Assembly: GCF_014202995.1 (NCBI RefSeq)
Contig: NZ_JACHIA010000006.1
Location: 186,001-250,000 of the forward strand
Length of the DNA stretch: 64,000 nt
Direction of reading: 5' to 3'
Origin: Longimicrobium terrae
GTDB taxonomy: Bacteria > Gemmatimonadota > Gemmatimonadetes > Longimicrobiales > Longimicrobiaceae
The translations under genes were made by a program, and so were the position numbers. The notes under the pieces were generated by a model. It saw only the letters and a program-made list of their open reading frames with translations, was not told the DNA's origin and made no database searches. Shown here piece after piece: positions 52,601 to 63,205 of this stretch (the stretch's first letter is position 1; each line of letters begins with the position of its first letter).

Positions 52601-53407
52601 ATGGCCGACTACCAGAACGTCCAGCTCGAGGTTCAGGACCGCATCGCCACGCTGTCCGTAAACCGGCCGGACAAGCTGAACGCGCTCAACGAGCAGACCA
52701 TCCGCGAACTGGGCCAGGCGATGGACGAAATCGCCGGGCGCGACGACGTGGGCGGCGTGATCCTTACCGGCGTGGGCGAAAAGGGCTTCGTCGCCGGGGC
52801 GGACATCGCCGAACTGGCGAAGATGGGTCCCGTGGACGGCATCGAGGTCAGCCGCCTGGGACAGCGCGTGTTCCGCCAGATCGAGCTTTCGCGCAAGCCG
52901 GTGCTGGCCGCGGTCAACGGGTTCGCGCTGGGCGGCGGGTGCGAGCTGGCGCTGGCCTGCCACCTTCGCATCGCGAGCGAGAACGCGCAGTTCGGGCTTC
53001 CCGAGGTCAAGCTGGGCATCATCCCGGGCTACGGCGGCACCCTGCGCCTGCCGCGCATCGTGGGCAAGGGCCGCGCGCTGGAGCTGATGCTGACCGCGCA
53101 GTTCATCAAGGCGGATGAGGCGTACCGCATCGGCCTCGTCAACCGCGTGGTGCGCAAGCCGGAAGAGGGCTCGCAGAAGGACGCGCTCATGACCGAGGCG
53201 CGGGCGATGATGTCCGTCATTCTCGCCAACGGCCCTATCGCCCTGGGCCTCGCCATCGAGTGCACCACGCGCGGGATGGAGATGTCGGTGGATGACGGCT
53301 TGGCGCTGGAAAGCAACCTGTTCGGCCTGCTCGCGGCCACCAGCGACATGCGCGAGGGGATGACGGCGTTCCTGGAGAAGCGGACCGCCGCCTTCACCGG
53401 AAAGTAG
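52601..53407 (+). CDS. enoyl-CoA hydratase/isomerase family protein
   Basis: A 268-residue crotonase-fold protein. The oxyanion-hole segments FVAGADIAEL (about residues 63-72) and GFALGGGCELALAC (about 107-120) and the catalytic-glutamate region GLPEVKLGIIPGYGGTLRL (about 130-149) are complete, so it should be an active enoyl-CoA hydratase of fatty-acid oxidation. The start lies directly behind a GCACTCACGCAC repeat. Confidence 0.93.
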   Translation: MADYQNVQLEVQDRIATLSVNRPDKLNALNEQTIRELGQAMDEIAGRDDVGGVILTGVGEKGFVAGADIAELAKMGPVDGIEVSRLGQRVFRQIELSRKPVLAAVNGFALGGGCELALACHLRIASENAQFGLPEVKLGIIPGYGGTLRLPRIVGKGRALELMLTAQFIKADEAYRIGLVNRVVRKPEEGSQKDALMTEARAMMSVILANGPIALGLAIECTTRGMEMSVDDGLALESNLFGLLAATSDMREGMTAFLEKRTAAFTGK

Positions 53408-53476
53408 GCTCGGGTGTACGGATGCGGGGCGCGGATCTGTCGCCCCGCATCCATCCCGGAGAAGGAGATTCGGTCG

Positions 53477-54010
53477 ATGACGATGACGCACGTCCGGCGG
53501 TTCGAGCCGTCGTCCGCGGTGCGGCGGCTGCTGCTGCCTTCGCCCGTGGGCCCGCTGTTCGTGGAGTACGACGATGACGCGTTGCGGCGCGTTCACTACT
53601 GGCCGCAGGGCTCGCACCCGCCGGCCGGCACGCGGATGGAGCCCACGCGCGACGATCCCATGGGGTGGCGCATCGCGCAGCAGCTTCGCGAGTACTTCGC
53701 GGGCACGCGCCGCGACTTTGACCTGCCGCTCTCGCCGGAGGGCACGGAGTTCCGCCGGCGCGTGTGGCAGGCGCTGCGCGAGATTCCCTTCGGCCAGACG
53801 CGCACGTACGGCGAAGTGGCGGAGGCGATCGAGTGCCGCGCCGCGCGCGCCATCGGCCAGGCGAACCGCAACAACCCGCTCCCCATCGTCATCCCCTGCC
53901 ACCGCGTGCTGGCGTCCAACGGCATCGGCGGCTACAGCGGCGAGGATGGCGAGGGAAAGAGCCTGGACACCAAGCGCTGGCTGCTCCGCCACGAGGGCGT
54001 GGACATCTGA
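53477..54010 (+). CDS. ogt: methylated-DNA-protein cysteine methyltransferase
   Basis: Suicide repair protein that takes the O6-methyl of guanine onto a cysteine. The 177-residue protein has the PCHRV active site (about residues 139-143) and the preceding helix-turn-helix (REIPFGQTRTYGEVAEAI ... ARAIGQANRNNPLPIVIPCHR). The N-terminal domain is present but short, as in Ogt. ATG 53477 follows GAAGGAG. With the photolyase and UvsE this window carries three direct or incision-type DNA repair genes. Confidence 0.95.
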   Translation: MTMTHVRRFEPSSAVRRLLLPSPVGPLFVEYDDDALRRVHYWPQGSHPPAGTRMEPTRDDPMGWRIAQQLREYFAGTRRDFDLPLSPEGTEFRRRVWQALREIPFGQTRTYGEVAEAIECRAARAIGQANRNNPLPIVIPCHRVLASNGIGGYSGEDGEGKSLDTKRWLLRHEGVDI

Positions 54011-54087
54011 CGGGCGCCGGATACGACATTCTTTTCCGGAGATCCCCTTCGGGTTACCTTTGGCCTGTCCCCCGTCCGGAGATCCGC

Positions 54088-54786
54088 ATGCTCGGAACAG
54101 GCATCTACTCCCCCGCGGACGCCGCGGCGCTGCTCAAGACCCCGCCGGACGAGGTCCGGCGCTGGGCCTTCGGCTACTCGCGCCTGCGGCAGGGCGCCAC
54201 GGTTGCGTACGAGCCGCTGATCCGCACGGAGCTTCCGGAGAGGGAGGGCCAGCGCGCGCTGACCTTTGTGGAACTGGTCGAGCTGATGTTCATCAAGGGC
54301 TTCCGCAGGGCCGGAGCGCCGTGGAAGCTGATTCACGAAGCCGCGGAAGTCGCCGCGCGCATTCTGGATACGGATCATCCGTTCGCCATGCGCACCTTCT
54401 TTGCCGATCCGGAGGGCATCTACGCGCTCATGGACGAGGGCGAGGGCAGAGAATCGCTGGTACGGCTGGTGGGTCACGGGCAGCACGCGTTCGCGCCCAT
54501 CGTGCAGCCCTACCTGGGCCAGCTGGAGTTCGATCCGCGCGAGCTTCCCACGCGGTGGTGGCCCATGGGTCGGGAAGCGCGCGTCGTGGTTGATCCCGCG
54601 GTTTCGTTCGGCGCGCCCGTTCTGGCGGATGTGGGCATTCCCACGCGTACGCTGGCGGATGTGTACGAAGCAGAGCGGGGCTACGCGGGCGACGACGCGT
54701 TCCGGCGTGTTTCGTGGCTGTACAAGGTGCCGGAGCGGCAGGTGCAGCTGGCCGTGGAGTTTGAGCGGTGGCGCAGGGCCGCGTAA
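54088..54786 (+). CDS. DUF433-type antitoxin
   Basis: A 232-residue protein. The C-terminal 75 residues (VVVDPAVSFGAPVLADVGIPTRTLADVYEAE ... YKVPERQVQLAVEFERWR) are a DUF433 helix-turn-helix, the antitoxin domain found next to PIN-like toxins. The N-terminal half (IYSPADAAALLKTPPDEVRRWAFGYSRLR) looks like a MerR-type DNA-binding lead. The next gene, a PIN-like protein, overlaps it by 19 bases. Together they look like a type II toxin-antitoxin pair. Confidence 0.75.
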   Translation: MLGTGIYSPADAAALLKTPPDEVRRWAFGYSRLRQGATVAYEPLIRTELPEREGQRALTFVELVELMFIKGFRRAGAPWKLIHEAAEVAARILDTDHPFAMRTFFADPEGIYALMDEGEGRESLVRLVGHGQHAFAPIVQPYLGQLEFDPRELPTRWWPMGREARVVVDPAVSFGAPVLADVGIPTRTLADVYEAERGYAGDDAFRRVSWLYKVPERQVQLAVEFERWRRAA

Positions 54787-55160
54787 CGCTGCTGTTTGAC
54801 GCCAACCTCCCGCCCGGCCTGGTGGACGCGCTCACCAGCCTGGGCGAGCCGGTCATGCACGTGAGCCAGATCTTTGCGCCGGGGACTCCGGACGAGACGT
54901 GGATCCGCTACGCCGGCGACCGGAACTGGTGCATCGTCTCGCGCGACGTGAACATCACCCGCAACGCGCACGAGGCGGCCGCGCTGCGGGAGTGCGGCGT
55001 GGGCGCGTTCTTTCTTCTCCCCGGCAAGCGCTCGCCGCGGCTGTGCCAGATCATTCAGGCCACCATCCGGCACTGGCCGGAGATCAAGCGGCTTGCCGCG
55101 TCGGAAGCGCGCCCGTTTCAGTACCAGATCGGCGAGCGCGGCATCAAGCGTTTCCGCTGA
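54768..55160 (+). CDS. PIN-like toxin partner of DUF433 protein
   Basis: A 130-residue protein beginning with GTG at 54768, inside the end of the DUF433 gene. The strand LLFDANLPPGLVDAL and the later acidic positions (PDETWIRYAGDRNWCIVSRDVNITRN) fit DUF5615/PIN-like nucleases, where Asp residues bind the metal. It is expected to be an RNase toxin restrained by the upstream DUF433 protein. The pair was not found to match a named system. Confidence 0.7.
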   Translation: MAQGRVTLLFDANLPPGLVDALTSLGEPVMHVSQIFAPGTPDETWIRYAGDRNWCIVSRDVNITRNAHEAAALRECGVGAFFLLPGKRSPRLCQIIQATIRHWPEIKRLAASEARPFQYQIGERGIKRFR

Positions 55161-55195
55161 TCCGACTGGAACGCATTCCCCGCCTCAGGCGCGAC

Positions 55196-55233
55196 CGCAC
55201 TCACGCACTCACGCACCCCGCACTCACGCACTT
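55196..55233. repeat. GCACTCACGCAC repeat abutting recF start
   Basis: Three units ending CACTTCCCTCCC immediately before the TTG start of recF, the same arrangement as at ech and the deoxyhypusine-synthase-like gene. Confidence 0.85.
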
Positions 55234-55240
55234 CCCTCCC

Positions 55241-56368
55241 TTGTTCCTCTCCCGCCTCCATCTTCGCAACTACCGCAACTTCGCCGAGCAGGTGGTGGAG
55301 TTTCCGCCGCAGGGCGCGGCGCTGGTGGGCGACAACGGGCAGGGCAAGACCAATCTGCTGGAAGCCATCTACTACCTGGAAATCTTTCGCTCCTTTCGCG
55401 GCGCGCCGGATGAACAGCTGGTGCGCTTCGGCGAAGAGGTGTTCCGCGCCGAGGCCCGCCTGTCCGACGGCCTGGGCGGCGACCGCACCGTTTCCGCCGC
55501 GTTCGACCGGCGGGCGCGCAAGAAGAAGGTGGCGCTGAACGGCGCCGAGCCGGAGCGGCTGGGCGATGCGCTGGGGCAGGTGGGCGCGGTGATCTTTTCG
55601 CCGTCGGACGTGGAGATCGTGGCGGGCGGGCCCGGCGGGCGGCGGCGCTTTCTGGACATCGTGCTGTCCCTGGCGCAGCCCGGCTACCTGAGCGCGGTGC
55701 AGCGCTACCGGCAGGCGCTCTTCCAACGCAACACGCTGCTGCGCAAGGGAAGTTCGCGCGCGCTGGTGGAGGTGTGGGACGCGGGGCTGGTGCTGGCCGG
55801 CAGCCGGGTGATCGCCGCGCGGCAGCGGTGGGTGGCGGCGCGGGCGGACAGCTTCGCCGCGCACTACGAGCGCGTCGCGGGCGGGCAGCCCGGGCGGCTG
55901 GGATACGCGCCCTCCGCGCCGGAAATGGCCGAGGCGCAGGGCGAGGCGCAGGTGCAGGAGGCCTTTCGCGGCGCCCTGGCCCGCGCCGCGGACCGCGAGC
56001 AGCGGCGCGGAATGACGCTCGTGGGCCCGCACCGCGACGACCTGCGCTTCACCACGCTGTCTGCGGACGGCGCCGTGCTGGAACTGCGTACCTACGGCTC
56101 CGGCGGCCAGCAGCGCACCGGCGCCATTGCGCTGCGGATGGTGGAGGCGGAAACGATCCACGAGGCCCGCGGCCGCCAGCCGCTCATTCTGCTGGACGAC
56201 GTGTTCGCCGAACTGGACCCCGGGCGCTCGCAGCGCATCATCGACTGGATCGAGACGGAGGATGGAGGGCAGGTCATCCTCACCTCCCCCAAGCCCACCG
56301 ACTTCCACGTCCGCGGCGACACACTTCCCCGCTGGGGCATCCGCGACGGCGTGATCCTGCAGGATTGA
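55241..56368 (+). CDS. recF: DNA replication/repair protein RecF
   Basis: RecF loads RecA at single-strand gaps. The 375-residue protein has Walker A GDNGQGKTN (about residues 29-37), the typical FRNY start (LHLRNYRNFAEQVVEF), the signature region TYGSGGQQRTGAIALRMVEA and Walker B PLILLDDVFAELDPGR. The best start is a TTG at 55241, right behind a GCACTCACGCAC repeat; no ATG and no Shine-Dalgarno sequence is placed there. recF lies near dciA and gyrB, but dnaA and dnaN are not in the window. Confidence 0.93.
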   Translation: MFLSRLHLRNYRNFAEQVVEFPPQGAALVGDNGQGKTNLLEAIYYLEIFRSFRGAPDEQLVRFGEEVFRAEARLSDGLGGDRTVSAAFDRRARKKKVALNGAEPERLGDALGQVGAVIFSPSDVEIVAGGPGGRRRFLDIVLSLAQPGYLSAVQRYRQALFQRNTLLRKGSSRALVEVWDAGLVLAGSRVIAARQRWVAARADSFAAHYERVAGGQPGRLGYAPSAPEMAEAQGEAQVQEAFRGALARAADREQRRGMTLVGPHRDDLRFTTLSADGAVLELRTYGSGGQQRTGAIALRMVEAETIHEARGRQPLILLDDVFAELDPGRSQRIIDWIETEDGGQVILTSPKPTDFHVRGDTLPRWGIRDGVILQD

Positions 56369-56393
56369 TCGCCGAAACCCGTCCTCGTGACGA

Positions 56394-56429
56394 AGAACGC
56401 CTCCCGCGCATTCGTGCGCGGGAGGCGTT
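56394..56429 (+). terminator. intrinsic terminator after recF
   Basis: A perfect 16-bp stem (56394-56409 with 56414-56429) closed by a TTCG tetraloop. Confidence 0.85.
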
Positions 56430-56503
56430 CGGTATCAGCTGTTCACGTAACCATCGTGGCCGGAACTGCCGGGAATGATCCACCATCACGCCCGGCGTTC
56501 ATC

Positions 56504-57007
56504 TCAGGAATAGCAGGAGCCGCCGATGTCGATGGTCTTGGACATCGCGCGGTTCGAGACGTCGGCGGGTGCCGCCGCGGGCACGACGACGTAGAATTTC
56601 CGCACGGTGAGCGTGCCGCCATCCCCGTCAGACGTCACGCAGGTCCACGCGGTGTCCTGCGTGTAGGATTCGGTCAGATCCGCGAACGTCGTGGCGGAGG
56701 TGGTTCCCAGGTACTGCAGGGATTCGCTGTAGGAATCACCGGCGGGGTTCTGGATCTGCTCCTCGCGCAGGATGTACACGTCATGGTCGCCGGAGTACAC
56801 CGTGGTCCAGTCCAGCGTCGGCGTCCCACCGGGATAGGTAACGCTGAGATCCACCCCCGACTGCAGGGACGAAGCGGTCGCTCGCGGGACCGCGCTGCTC
56901 CGGCCCGCCCCATCGGCCGTGGTGGGGGTGTCGCTGCACGCCTGCAGCAGAATGCTGCCCAGGATGACGGCCTGTGCAGCCCGAACAGTTCGGTTGTGTC
57001 TGATCAT
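56504..57007 (-). CDS. small lipoprotein of unknown function
   Basis: A 167-residue lipoprotein on the strand opposite to recF and gyrB. The signal peptide ends in LLQAC (about residue 24). The mature part is a short beta-sandwich-like domain (VDLSVTYPGGTPTLDWTTVYSGDHDVYIL ... SYTQDTAWTCVTSDGDGGTLTVRKFYVVV) with Cys pairs. No family recognised. It interrupts the recF-dciA-gyrB order. Confidence 0.7.
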   Translation of the reverse strand: MIRHNRTVRAAQAVILGSILLQACSDTPTTADGAGRSSAVPRATASSLQSGVDLSVTYPGGTPTLDWTTVYSGDHDVYILREEQIQNPAGDSYSESLQYLGTTSATTFADLTESYTQDTAWTCVTSDGDGGTLTVRKFYVVVPAAAPADVSNRAMSKTIDIGGSCYS

Positions 57008-57255
57008 GGTCATATCGCCCGTTGTCGTCTCTGCCATCGCGGAGATTGAGCGTAACATGTCGGATTATGAATGGTCAACAGATCCACGAGTCTGTTCGCG
57101 GATGGTTACAGGAGTACGCTGTGCACGACGCGGGGGAATGCGCCTCCCGGGTGACGGGCCGGCATCCGCCGCGCCGCCCGGAATGGTTTCGCCGGGGGCC
57201 GCGGGATGGTAGATTGACCGGTCCGCCCGCAGTGCCCGCCCGTTGCCCGACTGCC

Positions 57256-57570
57256 GTGACCCGTCGCGATCCGAATGCTGGAAATCCGCAGGCCCTGGGC
57301 GATCTGCTGTCGCGCTATCTGGTGCGCAGCGGCCTTGGGCCCAAGGTGGAGGCCGCGTCCGTCATCCCCGAGTGGGAAGAGCGCGTGGGCCCGGCCATCG
57401 CCGCGGTCACCGAGCCCCTGCGCGTGAACGAGGGAACGCTGATCGTGGCCGTGCGCACCTCGGCGTGGATGATGGAGCTGAACATGATGAAGGCCGACCT
57501 GATGCGGCACGTGAACGCCGGCAAGACGGACGGACGCATCAAGCAGATCGTGTTCGTGATGGGAGGATGA
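57256..57570 (+). CDS. DciA/DUF721-type protein
   Basis: A 104-residue DUF721 protein, the family of DciA, the helicase-loading operator that replaces DnaC in many bacteria. The domain begins QALGDLLSRYLVRSGLGPKVEAASVIPEWEERVG and ends LNMMKADLMRHVNAG-like. GTG 57256 gives a normal length; the frame is open upstream to 57022. Position between recF and gyrB is usual for dciA. Confidence 0.85.
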   Translation: MTRRDPNAGNPQALGDLLSRYLVRSGLGPKVEAASVIPEWEERVGPAIAAVTEPLRVNEGTLIVAVRTSAWMMELNMMKADLMRHVNAGKTDGRIKQIVFVMGG

Positions 57571-57577
57571 GGGACAG

Positions 57578-57785
57578 AAGTGCGTGAGTGCTGGGTGCGT
57601 GAGTGCGAGCACGCATCAACCCGTGCCTGCCCGCTGACCTCTGCGCGCTTCCGGGATCGTTGATCGACGGGGATCGTCGCAGGGACCAGGCACCGGGCAC
57701 TTGAGGCGGTGCCGCCCCCTCCGCGCTGAAACGTCCGCCGGACCAAGGCCACTTCCGCACTCACGCACCCCGCACTAACGCACTT
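57578..57785. repeat. inverted GTGCGTGAGTGC pair between dciA and gyrB
   Basis: Forward copy at 57578-57607 directly after the dciA stop and inverted copy at 57756-57785 before gyrB, about 148 bases apart. The arms could pair and fold the intergenic region. The 320-base gap has no gene. Confidence 0.85.
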
Positions 57786-57833
57786 CTTTTCCCGGTCTGT
57801 CCGTGAACATTCGGGACAGCTTCGGGGTATTGA

Positions 57834-59846
<2,013 letters not shown>

Positions 59847-59915
59847 CGCACAGCTGTGGTGCCGCGGCGTTGCTCTAGGGTTCGCGGCTGACAGGAAACA
59901 GGATTCGCGACAACG

Positions 59916-59950
59916 GAACAGGGCCGGGAGATCATCTCCCGGCCCTGTTC
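59916..59950 (+). terminator. intrinsic terminator after gyrB
   Basis: A perfect 16-bp stem (59916-59931 with 59935-59950) followed by TTTAT. Confidence 0.85.
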
Positions 59951-60048
59951 TTTATGTGGGGTTTCGCCCGGAGAACGCTCCGATTACCTTGCCGTTCCGC
60001 GCCGAAATGGCCGGAGCGTACACAAAGGTTCGTACCCATCCCAAAACA

Positions 60049-60084
60049 GCGCGGCCCTGCCAACCGAGGTGGGCAGGGCCGCGC
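60049..60084. terminator. second hairpin upstream of HEPN gene
   Basis: A perfect 13-bp stem (60049-60061 with 60072-60084) preceded by CCAAAACA. With the one at 59916 it insulates the HEPN gene from gyrB. Confidence 0.6.
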
Positions 60085-60174
60085 GACGTCCCAAGGGAGA
60101 TGCCGGATTTCGCCGGGGATCCCTTCAGGCTCCGCTCCTACATTACCACACTTCCACGCAGACCGCAAGCGGTT

Positions 60175-60957
60175 ATGCAGCCCCGATTCGAGGAAGCACT
60201 CGCTCTCCTGTCCACTGACCGGCTGGGGGGATATTACGTCAGATCGGGTCCCAACACCGATCGCGATCTCCTTGGCCGCTACCTGCGCAACGTCGCGGTC
60301 TCACAGGCGCTGTATCCCTACCTCCATGCCGTGGAGGTGGTGCTTCGGAACCGGATCAATGAGGCGGTTGCCCGTGACCACCCCATCGACCGCGACCGGC
60401 CTGATCTGTACAACGAGTTCCCGTGTTGGCTCGATGCAACCTCCACGATTCTGATTCCGAATCACCAGCAGGAGGTTGAAGCGGCCAAGCGGAGCGTGAT
60501 GCGAGATCTGCGGCGTCGCTTCGGCGATCGGGACGGGCGGGCGCGCCACAGATTCACTCCGGGCCGCCTGGTCGCCAAGCTGCCTTTCAGCTTCTGGGTG
60601 TACCTGTTCGACCCGGAGTATGTCGGTGGCGGCCGCGGGCAGCCTGGAATCCTCTGGCCACGCTACTCGGCGGAGGTTTTCACGAATCGTACAGGCGCCG
60701 GAGTCGTCGACGTGAGGAAGACTCTGAGACGATTGCTCGTGGTACGAAATCGCGTCATGCACTACGAGCGGATCACCCCGTGGGACGACTACAGCAACAC
60801 GGCGCTACGTCCAGAGCAGGTGCGCGACGACAGTCTCGAGTTGCTCGAGTGGATGTCGGACCGAGCGGCTGCCGTGCTGCGCGACCACGGACCACCGGAT
60901 TACTACTTCGAGCCGGTGTTCGGCCGATATCTGCGGCGCTGCGCAGGCCGTATCTGA
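60175..60957 (+). CDS. HEPN-type Abi-like protein
   Basis: A 260-residue helical protein of the Abi-like (Abi_2) group: LHAVEVVLRNRINEAVA near the N-terminus, SFWVYLFDP in the middle and the HEPN RNase motif R-X4-H at Arg191-His196 (RNRVMHYE). Abi proteins of this fold stop phage growth by cutting RNA when infection is sensed; others are toxins. It stands alone after two terminators, with lower GC and less biased codon use than gyrB, consistent with transfer. ATG 60175 is used; an ATG at 60100 has no spacing from its GGGAG. No phage test is known. Confidence 0.7.
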   Translation: MQPRFEEALALLSTDRLGGYYVRSGPNTDRDLLGRYLRNVAVSQALYPYLHAVEVVLRNRINEAVARDHPIDRDRPDLYNEFPCWLDATSTILIPNHQQEVEAAKRSVMRDLRRRFGDRDGRARHRFTPGRLVAKLPFSFWVYLFDPEYVGGGRGQPGILWPRYSAEVFTNRTGAGVVDVRKTLRRLLVVRNRVMHYERITPWDDYSNTALRPEQVRDDSLELLEWMSDRAAAVLRDHGPPDYYFEPVFGRYLRRCAGRI

Positions 60958-61092
60958 CATCTGTGCGAAGGGGTGGCCGATGATCGCGGATTCACCAGCG
61001 GATCAGTGTCCCGTTTCGACAAAAGCGGTGACTGTGTTGCGGGGTATCACCAAGGAGATCGTCGTATCCGCACCCACTGCCTGGAGTCTGCC

Positions 61093-61479
61093 ATGCTCGA
61101 CGCTGTACGCCTGCTCACAGCCACTCGTATCGTGCCCCGGATTCTCACTGCAGCCCTGATAGCTGCCGCTTACACCGCGACTTGGCCCCACGCTTCGCTG
61201 TCCTCCCTCCTGCAAGTCCTCATCGTGTTTCCGGTTGCTGTACTTGGGCTTTATCTGCTCTTCTGGTCGGTCAACCCGGACTGGGCCTACCCGGTCTCCG
61301 GCGTTCTCCTCAGCGGCGGACTCGCCGGTCTGGCCGTGGTTGCTCGTCTTCCAGGAACTGACCCGTTTATCGGACTCGCCTCAATCCATCCCGCATGGTA
61401 TGCCGCGATGCTCGTTCAGGCGGCAGTCTGGTGGACGGAAGGTGAGGGATGGCGGCAGTTGACGGAAGGCATTTCGTAA
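61093..61479 (+). CDS. small integral membrane protein
   Basis: A 128-residue protein with about four membrane segments (VPRILTAALIAAAYTA, LLQVLIVFPVAVLGLYLLFWSV, YPVSGVLLSGGLAGLAVV, AWYAAMLVQAAVWW). It starts at ATG 61093 with GGAG six bases upstream. No family recognised. It follows the HEPN gene on the same strand, with similar lower GC, so the two may have arrived together. Confidence 0.6.
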   Translation: MLDAVRLLTATRIVPRILTAALIAAAYTATWPHASLSSLLQVLIVFPVAVLGLYLLFWSVNPDWAYPVSGVLLSGGLAGLAVVARLPGTDPFIGLASIHPAWYAAMLVQAAVWWTEGEGWRQLTEGIS

Positions 61480-61971
61480 TCCGCAGTGGGGTGTGAACCG
61501 CTGCCGAGCCGTAGTGGTTTAACCAGCCTTCTGCACAGTGGTTGACTCGGACGCACTGCTCCAGAGGCCAACCTCCGTTGCAGGTGCCGGCACGCACGGG
61601 TTGGGGCACCCAAGCACCGTTGGAGCGCATGGATCGAGGTGGATAGGCGGCAAACGGCACGAGGCCGCGGCGGAATCAGGGACGTCAGCAGTGGTGCACC
61701 GGGGTTGGCGTGGAATGCGGCGGGACACGCGCGGGGAGATGGATTGGTGTGAGCCTCGTTCGCTCCACGCTGCGGGGCATGCTCCTTGTATCGGCGGTTC
61801 ACCCCCGCCGCGGTGTGTGCCGCGCAGATCCACGGCGGGAATGCAGGGTTTTCGGTCGCCGCGACGGTTGAAAATTTGTCTCCACCCAGTGCCGGACGGC
61901 CCCGCACAGCTCCGGGGGCAGCGCCGAAGTCTGGCGAAACCCGCACGTGAATCGGCAGGAGAAGGATAATC
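61480..61971. other. 492-base gap upstream of lytic transglycosylase
   Basis: Open frames here are short and without similarity. I looked for a cyclic-di-AMP riboswitch, which often precedes cell-wall hydrolase genes, and did not find the conserved cores. Nothing else stands out. Confidence 0.4.
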
Positions 61972-62781
61972 GTGAGCATGGACGAGAGCCGCGGTCCCCG
62001 CCGGGTTACCAACAGGCACGCCGCGCGTCCCAACGACCTTCGATCCATCCTCCGCTCGCGCGGGGTGCAGGCGCTGCTGCTGGGCACCCTGGCCGTGCAG
62101 TCGGGCGCGGTCCTCACCGGCGGCATGCACGACAGCCGCGGCAAGGTGCGTCGCGGCGTGGTGGGCCAGGCCGTGCGCGACGGCGTGGCGGTGAAGATGG
62201 CGGCCAACGTGGTCCGCGCGCCCCTGGCCCTGGTGGAAACGGTGGCGCCCGGCAAGGACGCCCCGGCCTTCGCCCTGGCCGACAAGTACCGGGCGATGGG
62301 GTACGAGATCTCCGACGGGCTGGCCAGGGAAATCTACGCCGCCGCCATTGACGCCAGGATCGATCCCGAACTCGCCTTTGGCCTGGTGCGCACGGAGAGC
62401 GAGTTCAAGGACTACGCGACCAGCCGCGTGGGCGCCATCGGCCTCACCCAGCTCATGCTCCCCACCGCCAACTGGTTCAAGAAGGGGATTACGGAGATCG
62501 AGTTGCGCGAGTCCGGTACCAACCTGCGCATCGGGTTCCGCTACCTGCGTGAGCTGATCGACCGGTACGAGGGCGACGTGGAACTGGCGCTCACCGCCTA
62601 CAACCGTGGCACGGGCACGGTGGACCGCGTGCTCAAGAAGGGCGGCAACCCCGACAACGGCTACGCGGCCAAGGTGCTGGGCCGCGAAACGCAGAAGCCT
62701 TCTGACGGCATCCGAAGCTCCGCGGACACGTCCTCGACGCCCGCTCCGCCCGAGCCTCCGCCCCCCGCCTCGGCCCGCTAA
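61972..62781 (+). CDS. lytic transglycosylase, SLT domain
   Basis: A 269-residue membrane-anchored or periplasmic murein hydrolase. A hydrophobic segment near residues 33-50 (VQALLLGTLAVQSGAVLTG) acts as an uncleaved anchor. The SLT domain is at about 120-235: DARIDPELAFGLVRTESEF with the catalytic glutamate, AIGLTQLMLPTA, then LTAYNRGTGTVDRVL. The C-terminus is Pro-rich. GTG 61972 is well spaced from AAGGA; ATG 61978 is possible. Confidence 0.9.
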   Translation: MSMDESRGPRRVTNRHAARPNDLRSILRSRGVQALLLGTLAVQSGAVLTGGMHDSRGKVRRGVVGQAVRDGVAVKMAANVVRAPLALVETVAPGKDAPAFALADKYRAMGYEISDGLAREIYAAAIDARIDPELAFGLVRTESEFKDYATSRVGAIGLTQLMLPTANWFKKGITEIELRESGTNLRIGFRYLRELIDRYEGDVELALTAYNRGTGTVDRVLKKGGNPDNGYAAKVLGRETQKPSDGIRSSADTSSTPAPPEPPPPASAR

Positions 62782-63205
62782 GCGCGACGAAATGGGATGA
62801 TGGGCCGCAGTTGCATCTCCCGGCCGATCCGCTGCCCCGCCGGTCCGCATCGCCAGCGTGAGGATGAGACGCATCTCGATTCGATCGGTGGTGGATGCGC
62901 CGCGTCCGGTAAGCGGGGTGATCGTTGTGGATGATCGGTGGATGGCGTGCCGCGGCTCGCCACGGCTACGGACCAGGCGCGTTGCGGCAGCATCTCCGGC
63001 TTGGAGCCCGCGCGGCGGAGCCGCAGGGTGCACGCGGCTGGCCGGGGGGAAAGTACGCTGACGCGGGGTCTGGGTGGTCGGTTCCCTCGTGGGGAGCCGG
63101 CCATCTCTACGCATGGCGCGGAACTTGTCCGCAGCGCCCGTCTGCGCGGCTGAACGGGCCGCGCCACGCCCGCGGAGCCGTGCGGCGCGCCATCTCCCGA
63201 ACTCC
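62782..63205. other. 424-base gap without clear gene
   Basis: No coding frame with similarity and no strong hairpin is seen. A promoter for the following GAF-PAS gene should lie here, but I cannot identify it. Confidence 0.4.

Noticed and set aside
53490-53520. tRNA T-arm-like GGTTCGAGCC
   Set aside because: It lies inside ogt in frame and no cloverleaf can be drawn around it; no tRNA was found in the window.
61538-61969. plus-strand frame before the transglycosylase
   Set aside because: Arg/Gly/Pro-rich with no domain and no ribosome site.
61780-61971. cyclic-di-AMP riboswitch before the lytic transglycosylase
   Set aside because: The position is right and a few bases (AACCCG ... CGGCAGGAG) look vaguely similar, but the conserved internal cores are missing.
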